This document shows positions 19,197 to 28,546 of a DNA stretch of 33,303 bases, piece by piece. Every line of letters starts with the position of its first letter. The first letter of the stretch is position 1. The notes beneath the pieces are model-generated. The model was not told the DNA's origin and did no database searches. It worked only from the letters and a program-made list of their open reading frames with translations. The position numbers and the translations under genes were made by a program. This DNA comes from Halothiobacillaceae bacterium (GTDB lineage Bacteria; Pseudomonadota; Gammaproteobacteria; Halothiobacillales; Halothiobacillaceae), in NCBI GenBank assembly GCA_028696185.1, contig JAQVHL010000027.1:1-33303 (forward strand). The letters run 5' to 3'.

Positions 19197-21709
19197 TGCG
19201 GCATTTCTGGTTCGGTGAGTGGATTGACGATACGACCTTGGATGCAGCGCTTTCAACCCTGGAGACCCGGCTGGCTGCGACCCTGCCGCAGCGTTTTCCG
19301 CTGGATGATTTGCTCGATGCGGCCCAGGCGCTGTCCGATGCGCTTGATCCGGGAGGGTCGCTTTACGCGCGTTTTCTGGCACTGGTCCGGCAGACTCAGC
19401 CGCTCGACGAGGCCCGGCGATTGCTTGCGGCCGCGCGGGGGGCACTGACGCGCGAGGCCCTGCTGGGCAAGCTGCGCGGCGAGCTGGGGCAGGCCAGCCC
19501 CGGCGCCATTGAGCGCCGGTATCCCGCTCGCCCGTTCGAGGGCTGGCTACCCATGGGTGCCGTGGTGCACGTCATGCCGGCCAATGTGTTCCTGGTTTCC
19601 GCGCTGGGTCTGGTGGAGGGGCTGCTGGTCGGCAATGTCAATCTGGTCAAGTTGAGCGCACGGGATTCCCTGTTTGCGGCGGAATTCGCCGCCGCACTGT
19701 GCGAGCGTGACCCTGGCGGGCGCTTGCGCGATTACATGGCCGTGCTGCATCTGGCCTCTGCCGAGCACACCCGGCTGGCAACGCTGTTCGCCCAGGCCGA
19801 TGCGGTTTCCGCCTGGGGCGGGGAGAGCGCCATGGCTGCTGTGCGTGCGGCAGTTCCACAGGGCGTGCGTCTGGTGAGCTGGGGGCACAAGCTGTCCTTC
19901 GCCTATGTGAGCCGCGAAGCGCTCGACTGCGCCGAGACGTTCGCGAAAGCAGTCGAGGGGGTAGCCATCGATATGTGCCGACTCGATCAACAGGCCTGCT
20001 CCAGCCCGCAAACCGTCTTTATCGAAAGCGATGAGGCGGGAGTGGAACGCTTTGCCGACGCCCTGGCGCACGCCCTGGAGCGCATCGCGCCGCAATGGCC
20101 GGGGCAGGCGCCCGAAGGCGCGGCCCTCGCCGAGATCACCACCGTGCTGTCGGTGGCGCGTGCCGAACAGGCCCTGGGGCTGACCCGCGTCATCGAGGAC
20201 GCCGAAGGCGGCTGGCGTCTGCTGGTCGATCATCGCCCCGGATTGCGCCCTTCGCCGCTTTACCGCACGCTCTGGATCAAGGCGATGCGTCGCGAAGAGA
20301 TGGTCTCCACCCTGCGCCCGATGCGTACCTGGTTGCAGACCTGCGGCCTGGCCAGCACCCGCGAAGCACTTGGCCCGCTGAGCCGGGCCTTGTTTGCTGC
20401 CGGTGTGACGCGCATTGCCCGGCCGGGGGAAATGGTGGACAGCTACACGGGGGCGCCGCACGACGGGGTGTATGCGCTCATGCAGCTGACGCGGCGTGTC
20501 TCGCTGGATGCTCCGGAAGCCAGCATGGGGGTGGGCCGCCTGGATGAGCTGGAGGCGCCGCTCGCGCATCCGGCGCTACGCGGTCCGATCCTCGACAAGG
20601 CGGGGTTTCAGGCCCATACCGACGCACTCGCCACGGCCGATCTGGTGTTTCGCAGTGGTGGTTCCAGCGGCAAGACCGTGTACTCCACGTTCTCCTGGGC
20701 CGATTACCATGCACAGATGCGGGCGGCCGCCCATGGCCTTGTGGCCGCGGGACTGGAGCCTGAGCGCGACCGGGTGATGAATCTGTTCGCTGCCGGGCAC
20801 CTGTACGGCAGCTTCATCAGCTTCTGGAGCATTCTGGAAACCCTGCGCGCCCGCCAGTTGCCGATGGGGTTGCTGGCGGACTTCGCGGAAATTGCCGATG
20901 CCATCGTCAGCCTGCAGGCCAATGCGCTGGTCGGCGCGCCTTCGCATCTACTTGGACTGTTCGAGCAGGAGGGTGAGCGCCTGCGTGGGGTGGTGGAAAA
21001 AATCTTCTATGCCGGCGAGCCTTTGACCCGCGCCCAGCGCGCACGCCTGACGGAAACCTTTGGCGTGCGCGTACTACGCTCGGCGGCCTACGGCTCCAAT
21101 GATGCCGGCCCGATGGGCTACCAGTGCCCGTATTGCGAGGGCAGTGTGCATCATCTGCTGGGCTCGGTGCAGCAGCTGGAAATTGTGGCGCTGGATGAGG
21201 ATCGTCCGGTTGCACCGGGTGAGGTCGGTCGCCTGCTGTTTACTACCTCGCCACGCCTGCGCGGTGCGCCCGCCCTGCGTCGTTACGAGATTGGCGATAC
21301 CGGCCGCTGGTTGGACACGCCCTGTCCCTGCGGGCGGCGCGATCCGCGCTTCGAGCTGACCGGCCGCATCGGCGATGCTTTCAAGGCCGGAGGCCCGTTT
21401 TTCAACGCGCGCCGCTTTTTCGACATCCTCGATCAGCAGTTAGGCTATGCCGGCCCGGCGCAGATTCATCTGCGCGATGATGAGGCACGCAGTGTGGTGG
21501 AGCTGCGCATCGCGGAAGGCGCCGGGCTCAGCGCCGCGCAGGCGGCGGAAGCCGTGCGTCTGCACTACCCGGAAGTCCGCTATTGTGAGACCCAGGGCAT
21601 GGCCTTTCGTTTTGAGGTCCGTTTGGTTGATGCGTCCGGATTCCAGCGTGTCGCGGCCAGTGGAAAGCTGCCGCCGGTCATCGATAGCCGCGCGATAGGC
21701 GAGGGCTGA
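19196..21709 (+). CDS. LuxC acyl reductase fused to a PaaK/CapK-like adenylating domain
   Basis: The protein has 837 residues from ATG 19196; GTG 19193 is also possible. The site GGAGGA is within ten bases, and the ATG overlaps the upstream TGA. Residues about 1-430 are LuxC: GAVVHVMPANVFLVSALG, GNVNLVKLSARDSLFAAEF, and the catalytic Cys268 in LDQQACSSPQ. LuxC is an aldehyde-dehydrogenase-fold enzyme that reduces a bound acyl group to the aldehyde with NADPH. Residues about 450-837 are a phenylacetate-CoA-ligase-like (ANL) domain: FRSGGSSGKT at about 486-494, NLFAAGHLYGSF, YGSNDAGPMGYQ, CPYC and CPCGRRDPRFELTGR, GDAFKAGG. This extra adenylating domain is absent from LuxC of luminous bacteria. 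The operon would therefore hold two acid-activating domains and one reductase. Substrate unknown. Confidence 0.87.
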   Translation: MRHFWFGEWIDDTTLDAALSTLETRLAATLPQRFPLDDLLDAAQALSDALDPGGSLYARFLALVRQTQPLDEARRLLAAARGALTREALLGKLRGELGQASPGAIERRYPARPFEGWLPMGAVVHVMPANVFLVSALGLVEGLLVGNVNLVKLSARDSLFAAEFAAALCERDPGGRLRDYMAVLHLASAEHTRLATLFAQADAVSAWGGESAMAAVRAAVPQGVRLVSWGHKLSFAYVSREALDCAETFAKAVEGVAIDMCRLDQQACSSPQTVFIESDEAGVERFADALAHALERIAPQWPGQAPEGAALAEITTVLSVARAEQALGLTRVIEDAEGGWRLLVDHRPGLRPSPLYRTLWIKAMRREEMVSTLRPMRTWLQTCGLASTREALGPLSRALFAAGVTRIARPGEMVDSYTGAPHDGVYALMQLTRRVSLDAPEASMGVGRLDELEAPLAHPALRGPILDKAGFQAHTDALATADLVFRSGGSSGKTVYSTFSWADYHAQMRAAAHGLVAAGLEPERDRVMNLFAAGHLYGSFISFWSILETLRARQLPMGLLADFAEIADAIVSLQANALVGAPSHLLGLFEQEGERLRGVVEKIFYAGEPLTRAQRARLTETFGVRVLRSAAYGSNDAGPMGYQCPYCEGSVHHLLGSVQQLEIVALDEDRPVAPGEVGRLLFTTSPRLRGAPALRRYEIGDTGRWLDTPCPCGRRDPRFELTGRIGDAFKAGGPFFNARRFFDILDQQLGYAGPAQIHLRDDEARSVVELRIAEGAGLSAAQAAEAVRLHYPEVRYCETQGMAFRFEVRLVDASGFQRVAASGKLPPVIDSRAIGEG

Positions 21710-21771
21710 CGGTTTGTTTGTGCAACCGGCGGTGGCGTTGTGAACCTGCACTGCAGGAAGAGGGCAGGCGC

Positions 21772-22323
21772 TCAGCGCGTGTAGAGTCCTTCGAGGGTAG
21801 CCTTGCCCAGACTGTTCTGGTTCAGGTAGAAGCCAACCATGGCGGCGGGAGCCTGCGCATCCAGGGGCAGGGAATCGACCTTCAGGGCATGCACAGTGAA
21901 TTGGTAACGGTGCGGACCGTGACCGACCGGGGGACAGGGGCCGCCGTAGCCGGGTTGGCCGAAGTCGGTGCGGCTTTGTATGACGGTTTTGGGTAGCAGC
22001 CCCGCTTCGGGATTGCCCGCGCCTTTGGGGAGCCCGATGGCATCGGCCGGAATGTTGAAGACAACCCAGTGCCACCAGCCACTGCCGGTTGGCGCATCGG
22101 GGTCGTAGGCGGTCACGGCGAAACTTTTGGTGCCTTCCGGCGCGTTTTTCCACAGCAGTTGCGGCGAAATATTGCCGCCCTCGCAGCCGAAGCCTTTAAA
22201 GACCTGTTCGTTCGCGAGCGTTGCGTTCGGTGCGATTTGCGGGCTGCTGACGGTGAATTCGGCGCCAAGCGCGGGGAGGGTGGCGCCCAGCAGGCTGAGG
22301 CCAAGCAGTGCGATTTTTTGCAT
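21772..22323 (-). CDS. YbhB/YbcL family (PEBP, Raf-kinase-inhibitor-like) secreted protein
   Basis: The protein has 183 residues with a type I signal peptide of about 20 residues (ending LPALGA, then EFTV). The PEBP fold motifs are clear: [21 protein letters not shown] around residues 75-95, then [23 protein letters not shown] near 125-147, which contain the conserved Asp-Pro-Asp-Ala-Pro and the Gly-Pro-Cys-Pro-Pro/His ligand-site residues. Bacterial members are periplasmic proteins of unclear function; the family binds small anionic or phospholipid ligands. It converges on the luxC-like gene and is divergent from the small secreted protein at 22428. Confidence 0.9.
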   Translation of the reverse strand: MQKIALLGLSLLGATLPALGAEFTVSSPQIAPNATLANEQVFKGFGCEGGNISPQLLWKNAPEGTKSFAVTAYDPDAPTGSGWWHWVVFNIPADAIGLPKGAGNPEAGLLPKTVIQSRTDFGQPGYGGPCPPVGHGPHRYQFTVHALKVDSLPLDAQAPAAMVGFYLNQNSLGKATLEGLYTR

Positions 22324-22382
22324 GCGCTACTCCAGTAGGGATGGGATGCAGGAGCAGGGCTATCCGTTGGATGGCCCTGTCC

Positions 22383-22391
22383 TGCTATGAT
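22383..22391 (+). promoter_or_regulatory. Extended -10 promoter of the small secreted protein gene
   Basis: TGCTATGAT carries the TGn extension and a good -10 (TATGAT), 36 bases before the ATG at 22428. TTGGAT at 22367 is only 13 bases upstream, too close for a standard -35. Confidence 0.42.
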
Positions 22392-22427
22392 GCCACGGCC
22401 GTCAGGCATTTCTATCAGGAGACAAGG

Positions 22428-22862
22428 ATGAAGACGAAGGTTGCCGCTTCCGTGGCCGTTGTGTGTTTGGGGTTTTCCCTGGCGTGGTCCTGCGCCAGTG
22501 CGGACAACGTAAGTGTGTTCCGCCTCAAGGTGGGGGATTGCATTTCCGGTGAGCTGGATGCTGACAAGGTTAGCCGGGTCGATTGCGGCTTGCCGCACCA
22601 TTTCGAAACATTCCATGTGCATAAAGCGGCCGGGAGCGAATATCCGGGCGAGGATATTCTGGAAACGATGGCCGAAAAAGCCTGTATCGGCGCCTTCAAG
22701 GGATATGTGGGCGTGCCTTTCGAATCTTCCAGTCTGGCTTTCGATTACCTGGTGCCCAGTAAGTGGAGCTGGGTGACCAAAAAAGACCGCGATATTCTCT
22801 GCTTCATTACCAGCGTGGATGATGAGCCGATAACGGGTTCAGCGAAGGGAAGCGGGCGCTGA
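22428..22862 (+). CDS. Small secreted protein, septum-formation-domain-like
   Basis: The protein has 144 residues from ATG 22428, behind AGGAG. A longer frame upstream lacks a binding site and would bury the signal peptide. Residues 1-27 are a type I signal peptide ending in A-S-A before DN. The mature part has RLKVGDCISGEL, then VDCGLPHHFETFHVH and a later MAEKACIGAFKGYVG, with one more Cys in DILCFIT. The spacing VGDC ... V-x-C-x-x-x-H ... C and the closing aromatic segment recall the Septum_form domain (DUF) best known from actinobacterial secreted proteins. The four Cys could form two disulfides outside the cytoplasm. The role is unknown, and the family assignment is from motif memory only. 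Confidence 0.7.
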   Translation: MKTKVAASVAVVCLGFSLAWSCASADNVSVFRLKVGDCISGELDADKVSRVDCGLPHHFETFHVHKAAGSEYPGEDILETMAEKACIGAFKGYVGVPFESSSLAFDYLVPSKWSWVTKKDRDILCFITSVDDEPITGSAKGSGR

Positions 22863-22890
22863 GCGCTTGCAGACGATGTTTTCTGAATAA

Positions 22891-22947
22891 TTCCGTGAAC
22901 TTCTGTGGCAATGACAATTTGCCACAGAAGGCATTGCGTTCACGGAA
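22891..22947. repeat. Long two-part stem-loop
   Basis: The outer stem TTCCGTGAAC (22891-22900) pairs exactly with GTTCACGGAA (22938-22947). The inner stem TTCTGTGGCAA (22901-22911) pairs exactly with TTGCCACAGAA (22919-22929), with a 7-base loop and an 8-base bulge (22930-22937) on one side. There are 21 perfect pairs in 57 bases. No T-run follows on either strand, so it is not a typical intrinsic terminator, although it lies 28 bases after a stop. Confidence 0.65.
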
Positions 22948-23000
22948 GCGGCGGAAAGGCGGGTTGAACGGGCATTCCCACAGATGGCGTGGCTTCAACA

Positions 23001-23095
23001 CCGGACGAAGGATTCCCTGAACCCCCATGGCGGTCTCAAGGGGGCGCTTCCCTGCGTTCACTCTTGTCCAACAACACTTCTTTTTGTCCCCCCCC
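23001..23095. repeat. Copy 2 of a two-box intergenic repeat
   Basis: Box A lies at 23001-23017, identical to 12079-12095. Box B lies at 23068-23095 and ends in TTTTTGT and eight Cs, 13 bases before the purB stop. The middle is much shorter than in copy 1 and lacks its hairpins. Confidence 0.55.
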
Positions 23096-23107
23096 ACATT
23101 AAAGCCA

Positions 23108-24514
<1,407 letters not shown>

Positions 24515-24547
24515 TCAATGCGGTTAATCGTGAAAGTGTAGCAGGAG

Positions 24548-24578
24548 AGAGCGGGGGGACCATCCTCCCCGCTCTTTT
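24548..24578 (+). terminator. Hairpin with T-run between rdgC and purB
   Basis: AGAGCGGGG (24548-24556) pairs exactly with CCCCGCTCT (24567-24575), with one or two more pairs inside, and Ts follow on the plus strand. Both flanking genes run on the minus strand, where the run of As comes before the stem, so it may work in both directions or chiefly block antisense reading into rdgC. Confidence 0.4.
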
Positions 24579-24599
24579 CAAGTCGGTTTCAGGCTCGCA

Positions 24600-25493
24600 T
24601 CAGGCCGTCGCTTCGCCACCCAGCGCTTCGATCAATTCGTCGAAGAGTTCACGGAAGGTCAGGCTCATGAGGGCGAATTCGGCGTCCAGTCGCGCGGCGG
24701 GATCGTCCTCGTCGGCTTCCAGAGTTTCGGTCAGGGTGTCGGTGAAGCGCACGCCGCGCAGCGTCAGGTCGTCACAAAGGGTGAATTCAACCTTGTCGCG
24801 CCAGATCAGCGCCAGTCGGGTGACCTGACGTCCGGCTTCGGCCAGCGAGCGCAGCTCGGCGTCTTCCAGGCCCTGGCGGCGTACCACGACCTGTCCGCCT
24901 TCCGGCTCGCGCAGCTCGCAGCTCTCGTCGAGGACGAAGGCTGGAGACGGGCTTTCCAGCAGCCAGCGGGTCATTACGGCGGTGGGTGCTTCCTGCACGC
25001 GCAGGGGCTGTACCGGCAGGCTGCCCAGGGCCTTGCGCAGGGCGTCGGTGACGGCGCTGGCGCGCTTGGGTGCGGCGGTGTCGATCACCATCCAGCCCGC
25101 GCGCGGGTCCAGGTAGGCCCAGGTGCGCTGGCGGCGGGTAAAGGCGCGTGGCAGCAGGGTGAGGGTGATTTCATCGCGCAGGCCGCGCTTTTCCCGTGAG
25201 CCGACCTTGCGGCTTTCCGCTGTTTCGATCTGTTCGATTTTTTCCGCCAGCATGTCGTTGACCACACTGCTGGGCAGCAGGCGTTCCTCGCGGCGCAGGC
25301 TGATGAGCAAGTTGCCGTCGGTGACGTGCAGACGCGGCATATCGCCCCCCAGCACCGAACCGAAACCCTCGCTGGCCGGTTCCTGGGGCAGGGTGGGGCG
25401 GAAGGCGAGACTGTCGAGCGCGGCGGTGATTTCCTCGCTTTCGGGCAGGACGTCCTTGGGCAGGCGCAGCAGGGTGAGGTTGCGGAACCACAT
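24600..25493 (-). CDS. rdgC: Recombination-associated protein RdgC
   Basis: The protein has 297 residues against 303 in E. coli. MWFRNLTLLRLPKD at the start is the family signature. The rest runs parallel to E. coli RdgC: LRREERLLPSSVVN, EKRGLRDEITLTLLPRAFTRRQRTWAYLD, KALGSLPV, VTRLALIWRDKVEFTLCDDLTLRGVRF, and the end LIEALGGEA. RdgC is a ring-shaped dimer that encircles double-stranded DNA, competes with RecA and modulates recombination. An upstream in-frame ATG at 25502 touches the AAGGAG site, so the ATG at 25493, nine bases after it, is the real start. A 46-base imperfect palindrome lies about 80 bases upstream. Confidence 0.95.
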   Translation of the reverse strand: MWFRNLTLLRLPKDVLPESEEITAALDSLAFRPTLPQEPASEGFGSVLGGDMPRLHVTDGNLLISLRREERLLPSSVVNDMLAEKIEQIETAESRKVGSREKRGLRDEITLTLLPRAFTRRQRTWAYLDPRAGWMVIDTAAPKRASAVTDALRKALGSLPVQPLRVQEAPTAVMTRWLLESPSPAFVLDESCELREPEGGQVVVRRQGLEDAELRSLAEAGRQVTRLALIWRDKVEFTLCDDLTLRGVRFTDTLTETLEADEDDPAARLDAEFALMSLTFRELFDELIEALGGEATA

Positions 25494-25502
25494 GCTTGGC
25501 AT

Positions 25503-25508
25503 CTCCTT
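25503..25508 (-). promoter_or_regulatory. Shine-Dalgarno that fixes the rdgC start
   Basis: Read on the minus strand this is AAGGAG, nine bases before ATG 25493 and directly touching the alternative ATG 25502, which is therefore excluded. Confidence 0.65.
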
Positions 25509-25569
25509 GAGGGGGCGGAAAAGGCTGGGCATTATGCCGCATGCCGGTGTCTCTGGCGCGTTTTCAGCA

Positions 25570-25615
25570 TGCTTTCCCCGGCGCTTGAATGCGTATGCAA
25601 CCGCCGGGGAAAGCA
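25570..25615. repeat. 46-base palindrome upstream of rdgC
   Basis: TGCTTTCCCCGGCG (25570-25583) is the exact reverse complement of CGCCGGGGAAAGCA (25602-25615). The 18 bases between them continue the symmetry in part (TTG/CAA, ATGC/GTAT), centred between 25592 and 25593. No T-run follows on either side. Confidence 0.65.
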
Positions 25616-25807
25616 GGCCAGGGAAGGCTTGCGCATGCATCGGGCACCTCAAGTGCTTGATGTTTTAAAGACCGTCATGGACAGGCGCCACGCCGAGGCG
25701 GGTCGAATAAGGGCAGAAAGCCCTTTCTCAATATCCTGTTTCAGGCCCGGATCGGGCGCGCAGACGGGTATACTGCCTGACTTTCGTCATGCAATTGTCC
25801 TGTCGCC

Positions 25808-28435
25808 ATGAAAACTGACCTCGTCCGTACCGTGCATCTTGCCGATTACACGCCGCCCACCCACCGCATCGAGCGGGTCGAGCTTTGTTTCGAACTGGGG
25901 GAGCAGCGGACGCGGGTACGCTCGCGCCTGTTCCTGCAGACCCAGGTGCCGGGTGCGGCGCTCCGGCTGGATGGCGAGGCGCTGGAGCTGGTCAGCCTGA
26001 AGCTGGACGGCGAGTTGTTGCCGAGTGCGGCCTACCGGCTGGACGAAACGGGTCTTGATCTGCCGGGATTGCCCGAGCGCTGCGTGCTGGAGATCGAGAC
26101 GCTCATCCACCCGGAAAGCAATACCACGCTGTCGGGTCTGTACCGTTCTTCCGGGAATTTCTGCACGCAGTGCGAGGCGGAAGGCTTCCGGCGCATCACC
26201 TATTTCCTTGACCGTCCCGATGTGCTGAGCATTTACCGTGTCGAGCTGATTGCCGACCGGGCGCGTTATCCGGTGCTTCTGGCCAACGGCAACCGTGTGG
26301 AGGGCGGGGTGCTCGACGATGGGCGGCATTTTGCCATCTGGGAGGATCCGTTCCCCAAGCCGGCCTATCTGTTTGCCCTGGTGGCGGGCGATCTGGGCTG
26401 CATCGAGGATCGTTTCGTGACCGCTTCGGGGCGTGAAGTGCGGCTTGAGGTGTATGTTCAGCATCACAATATCGACAAATGCGCGCATGCCATGGCTTCG
26501 CTCAAGAAGGCCATGGCCTGGGACGAAGCCACCTACGGCCGCGAGTACGATCTGGATATCTACATGATCGTGGCGGTCGATGACTTCAATATGGGGGCGA
26601 TGGAGAACAAGGGGCTTAACATCTTCAACTCGCGCTATGTGCTCGCGCGGCAGGATACGGCGACCGACGCGGATTACGAAGGGATAGAGAGCGTCATCGC
26701 CCACGAGTATTTTCACAACTGGTCCGGTAACCGGGTCACCTGCCGCGACTGGTTCCAGCTTTCGCTCAAGGAGGGCTTCACTGTCTTCCGCGATCAGGAG
26801 TTTTCCGCCGATATGGGCTCGCGGGCGGTCAAGCGCATTCAGGATGTCAATGTGTTGCGCACGCATCAGTTTCCTGAGGACGCCGGGCCGATGGCGCATC
26901 CGGTTCAGCCGCAAAGTTATCAGGAAATCAATAACTTCTACACGACGACCATCTACAACAAAGGCGCCGAAGTGGTGCGCATGCTCTGCCATCTGCTGGG
27001 CTGGCCGCTGTTCCGTCAAGGCTGCGATCTGTATTTCGAGCGTCATGACGGGCAGGCGGTGACTATCGAGGAATTCGTAGGGGCGATGGAAACGGTGTCC
27101 GGCCGCGATTTGGCGCTTTTCCGTCGCTGGTACGCCCAGGCCGGCACGCCTTTGGTGACGGTGAGCGACCGATTCGATGAAAAAAGCGGACGCTATAGCC
27201 TGCGTTTTGAGCAGGCCACGCCGCCGACGCCGGGGCAGCCGGTCAAGTTGCCCTTTCATATCCCGCTGGCCACGGCGCTGTTCGACCGCGAGGGGCGTCC
27301 GCTGGATCTGGGGGAGGCCATGCCGGCGCAAGGGCGGGTACTGGAGTTGACTGAGGCGGTCAGCGAGTTTCATTTTGACGGCTTGAAGGACAAGCCTTTG
27401 CCTTCGCTGCTGCGCGGCTTCAGCGCGCCGGTGAAGCTTGACTATCCCTACAGTGCCGATGAGCTGGCGCTGCTGATGGCGCGGGATACCGATCTGTTCA
27501 ACCGCTGGGATGCCGGGCAACGACTGATGCTGCGCGAATTGCTCAAGGCGGTGGAAACACGGATCGACGGCGGGTCGGTTGAGCTCGATCCGGCGCTGTC
27601 GCGCGCCTTTGGCGCCTTGCTGCACGACCATGCCGATGACCCGATGTTTGTCGCCGAGGCGCTGACGCTGCCCAGTGAGGGGTATATTGCCGAACAGCTC
27701 GATGAAGTGCCGGTCGAGGCGGTGCATGAGGCGCGGGAAGCCTTGCGCGTGGCCCTGGCCCGCGAATGGGAAGCCGCCCTGCAACTGGTCTATGCACAGA
27801 GCTGTCCTGAAGGCGCTTATACACCAAGCGGTCGTGACGTGGGGCTGCGTCGCTTGCGCGGAGTGTGCCTGGGCTATCTGCTGGCTTTGGACAATCCGGC
27901 CTATGCCGCGTTGGCCTACGAGCAGTTCCAGGCGGCGGACAACATGACCGACAGCATGACGGCGCTCGGTGCGCTTGCGCATAGCGATGCACCGCAGCGT
28001 GAGGAAGCGCTGGCGGTTTTCGAGGCGCGTTGGCGTGGCGAAGCGCTGGTGATGGATAAGTGGTTCACCCTGCAGGCTACCCGACCGTGTGTGGATACAC
28101 TGGAGCGGGTACGCGAGCTAACGACGCATCCGGCTTTCGACCGGCGTAATCCGAACAAGGTGCGCGCACTGATCGGCGCCTTTGCCCGCGCCAACCCGCT
28201 GGCCTTCCATCGGGTCGACGGTGCGGGATATACGCTGTTGCGCGATGAGATTTTTGATCTGGACGGTGCCAATCCGCAGATTGCGGCCCGTCTGGCCGGT
28301 GCGTTCAATCGCTGGCGGCATTACGATGCGGGCCGTCGAGGTCTGATGCGCGAGGCACTGGAGAGCCTGCAGGCCAAGCCCGATCTGTCCCGCGACGTGC
28401 AGGAAATCGTGGGACGCGCTCTGGCTCAGGATTGA
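25808..28435 (+). CDS. pepN: Aminopeptidase N (M1 family)
   Basis: The protein has 875 residues against 870 in E. coli PepN. The exopeptidase motif GAMEN is at residues 263-267. The zinc site HEYFH lies at 299-303, with the third ligand Glu322 in SLKEGF exactly 19 residues after His303. The catalytic Tyr region is in TTTIYNKGAEVVRMLCHLLG. The N-terminal QCEAEGFRRITYFLDRPDV is typical of the gammaproteobacterial subgroup. The C-terminal helical domain (about 550-875) is complete. PepN removes N-terminal residues from peptides in the cytoplasm and is a main broad-specificity aminopeptidase. It stands alone between rdgC (divergent) and motA. Confidence 0.96.
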   Translation: MKTDLVRTVHLADYTPPTHRIERVELCFELGEQRTRVRSRLFLQTQVPGAALRLDGEALELVSLKLDGELLPSAAYRLDETGLDLPGLPERCVLEIETLIHPESNTTLSGLYRSSGNFCTQCEAEGFRRITYFLDRPDVLSIYRVELIADRARYPVLLANGNRVEGGVLDDGRHFAIWEDPFPKPAYLFALVAGDLGCIEDRFVTASGREVRLEVYVQHHNIDKCAHAMASLKKAMAWDEATYGREYDLDIYMIVAVDDFNMGAMENKGLNIFNSRYVLARQDTATDADYEGIESVIAHEYFHNWSGNRVTCRDWFQLSLKEGFTVFRDQEFSADMGSRAVKRIQDVNVLRTHQFPEDAGPMAHPVQPQSYQEINNFYTTTIYNKGAEVVRMLCHLLGWPLFRQGCDLYFERHDGQAVTIEEFVGAMETVSGRDLALFRRWYAQAGTPLVTVSDRFDEKSGRYSLRFEQATPPTPGQPVKLPFHIPLATALFDREGRPLDLGEAMPAQGRVLELTEAVSEFHFDGLKDKPLPSLLRGFSAPVKLDYPYSADELALLMARDTDLFNRWDAGQRLMLRELLKAVETRIDGGSVELDPALSRAFGALLHDHADDPMFVAEALTLPSEGYIAEQLDEVPVEAVHEAREALRVALAREWEAALQLVYAQSCPEGAYTPSGRDVGLRRLRGVCLGYLLALDNPAYAALAYEQFQAADNMTDSMTALGALAHSDAPQREEALAVFEARWRGEALVMDKWFTLQATRPCVDTLERVRELTTHPAFDRRNPNKVRALIGAFARANPLAFHRVDGAGYTLLRDEIFDLDGANPQIAARLAGAFNRWRHYDAGRRGLMREALESLQAKPDLSRDVQEIVGRALAQD

Positions 28436-28546
28436 ATGCCTGGGGCTTGTACGCGTTGGCCCGGCATGGACGCCATGAAGCAAATACTGGCAGAATTCGC
28501 CCAACAGGCGTTAACCTGCCATCGAATCTGAAAGCGGGACAGGCAT

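Larger units (their letters stand above)
25494..25807. other. Divergent intergenic region, rdgC / pepN
   Basis: These 314 bases hold the rdgC leader, a 46-base palindrome (25570-25615), a small hairpin AAGGGC/GCCCTT at 25709-25725, and a -10-like TATACT at 25769-25774, some 34 bases before pepN, without a clear -35. No gene was recognised. Confidence 0.5.

Noticed and set aside
18006-21709. Bioluminescence (lux) operon
   Set aside because: Only ligase- and reductase-type proteins are present. No luciferase or acyl transferase follows, and the next genes are a PEBP protein and a small secreted protein.
25494-25652. N-terminal extension of rdgC
   Set aside because: RdgC proteins begin at MxWF, and AAGGAG sits nine bases before ATG 25493.
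25787-27982. 731-codon minus-strand frame antisense to pepN
   Set aside because: It is a shadow of pepN. The product is His/Arg/Gln-rich with no family features.
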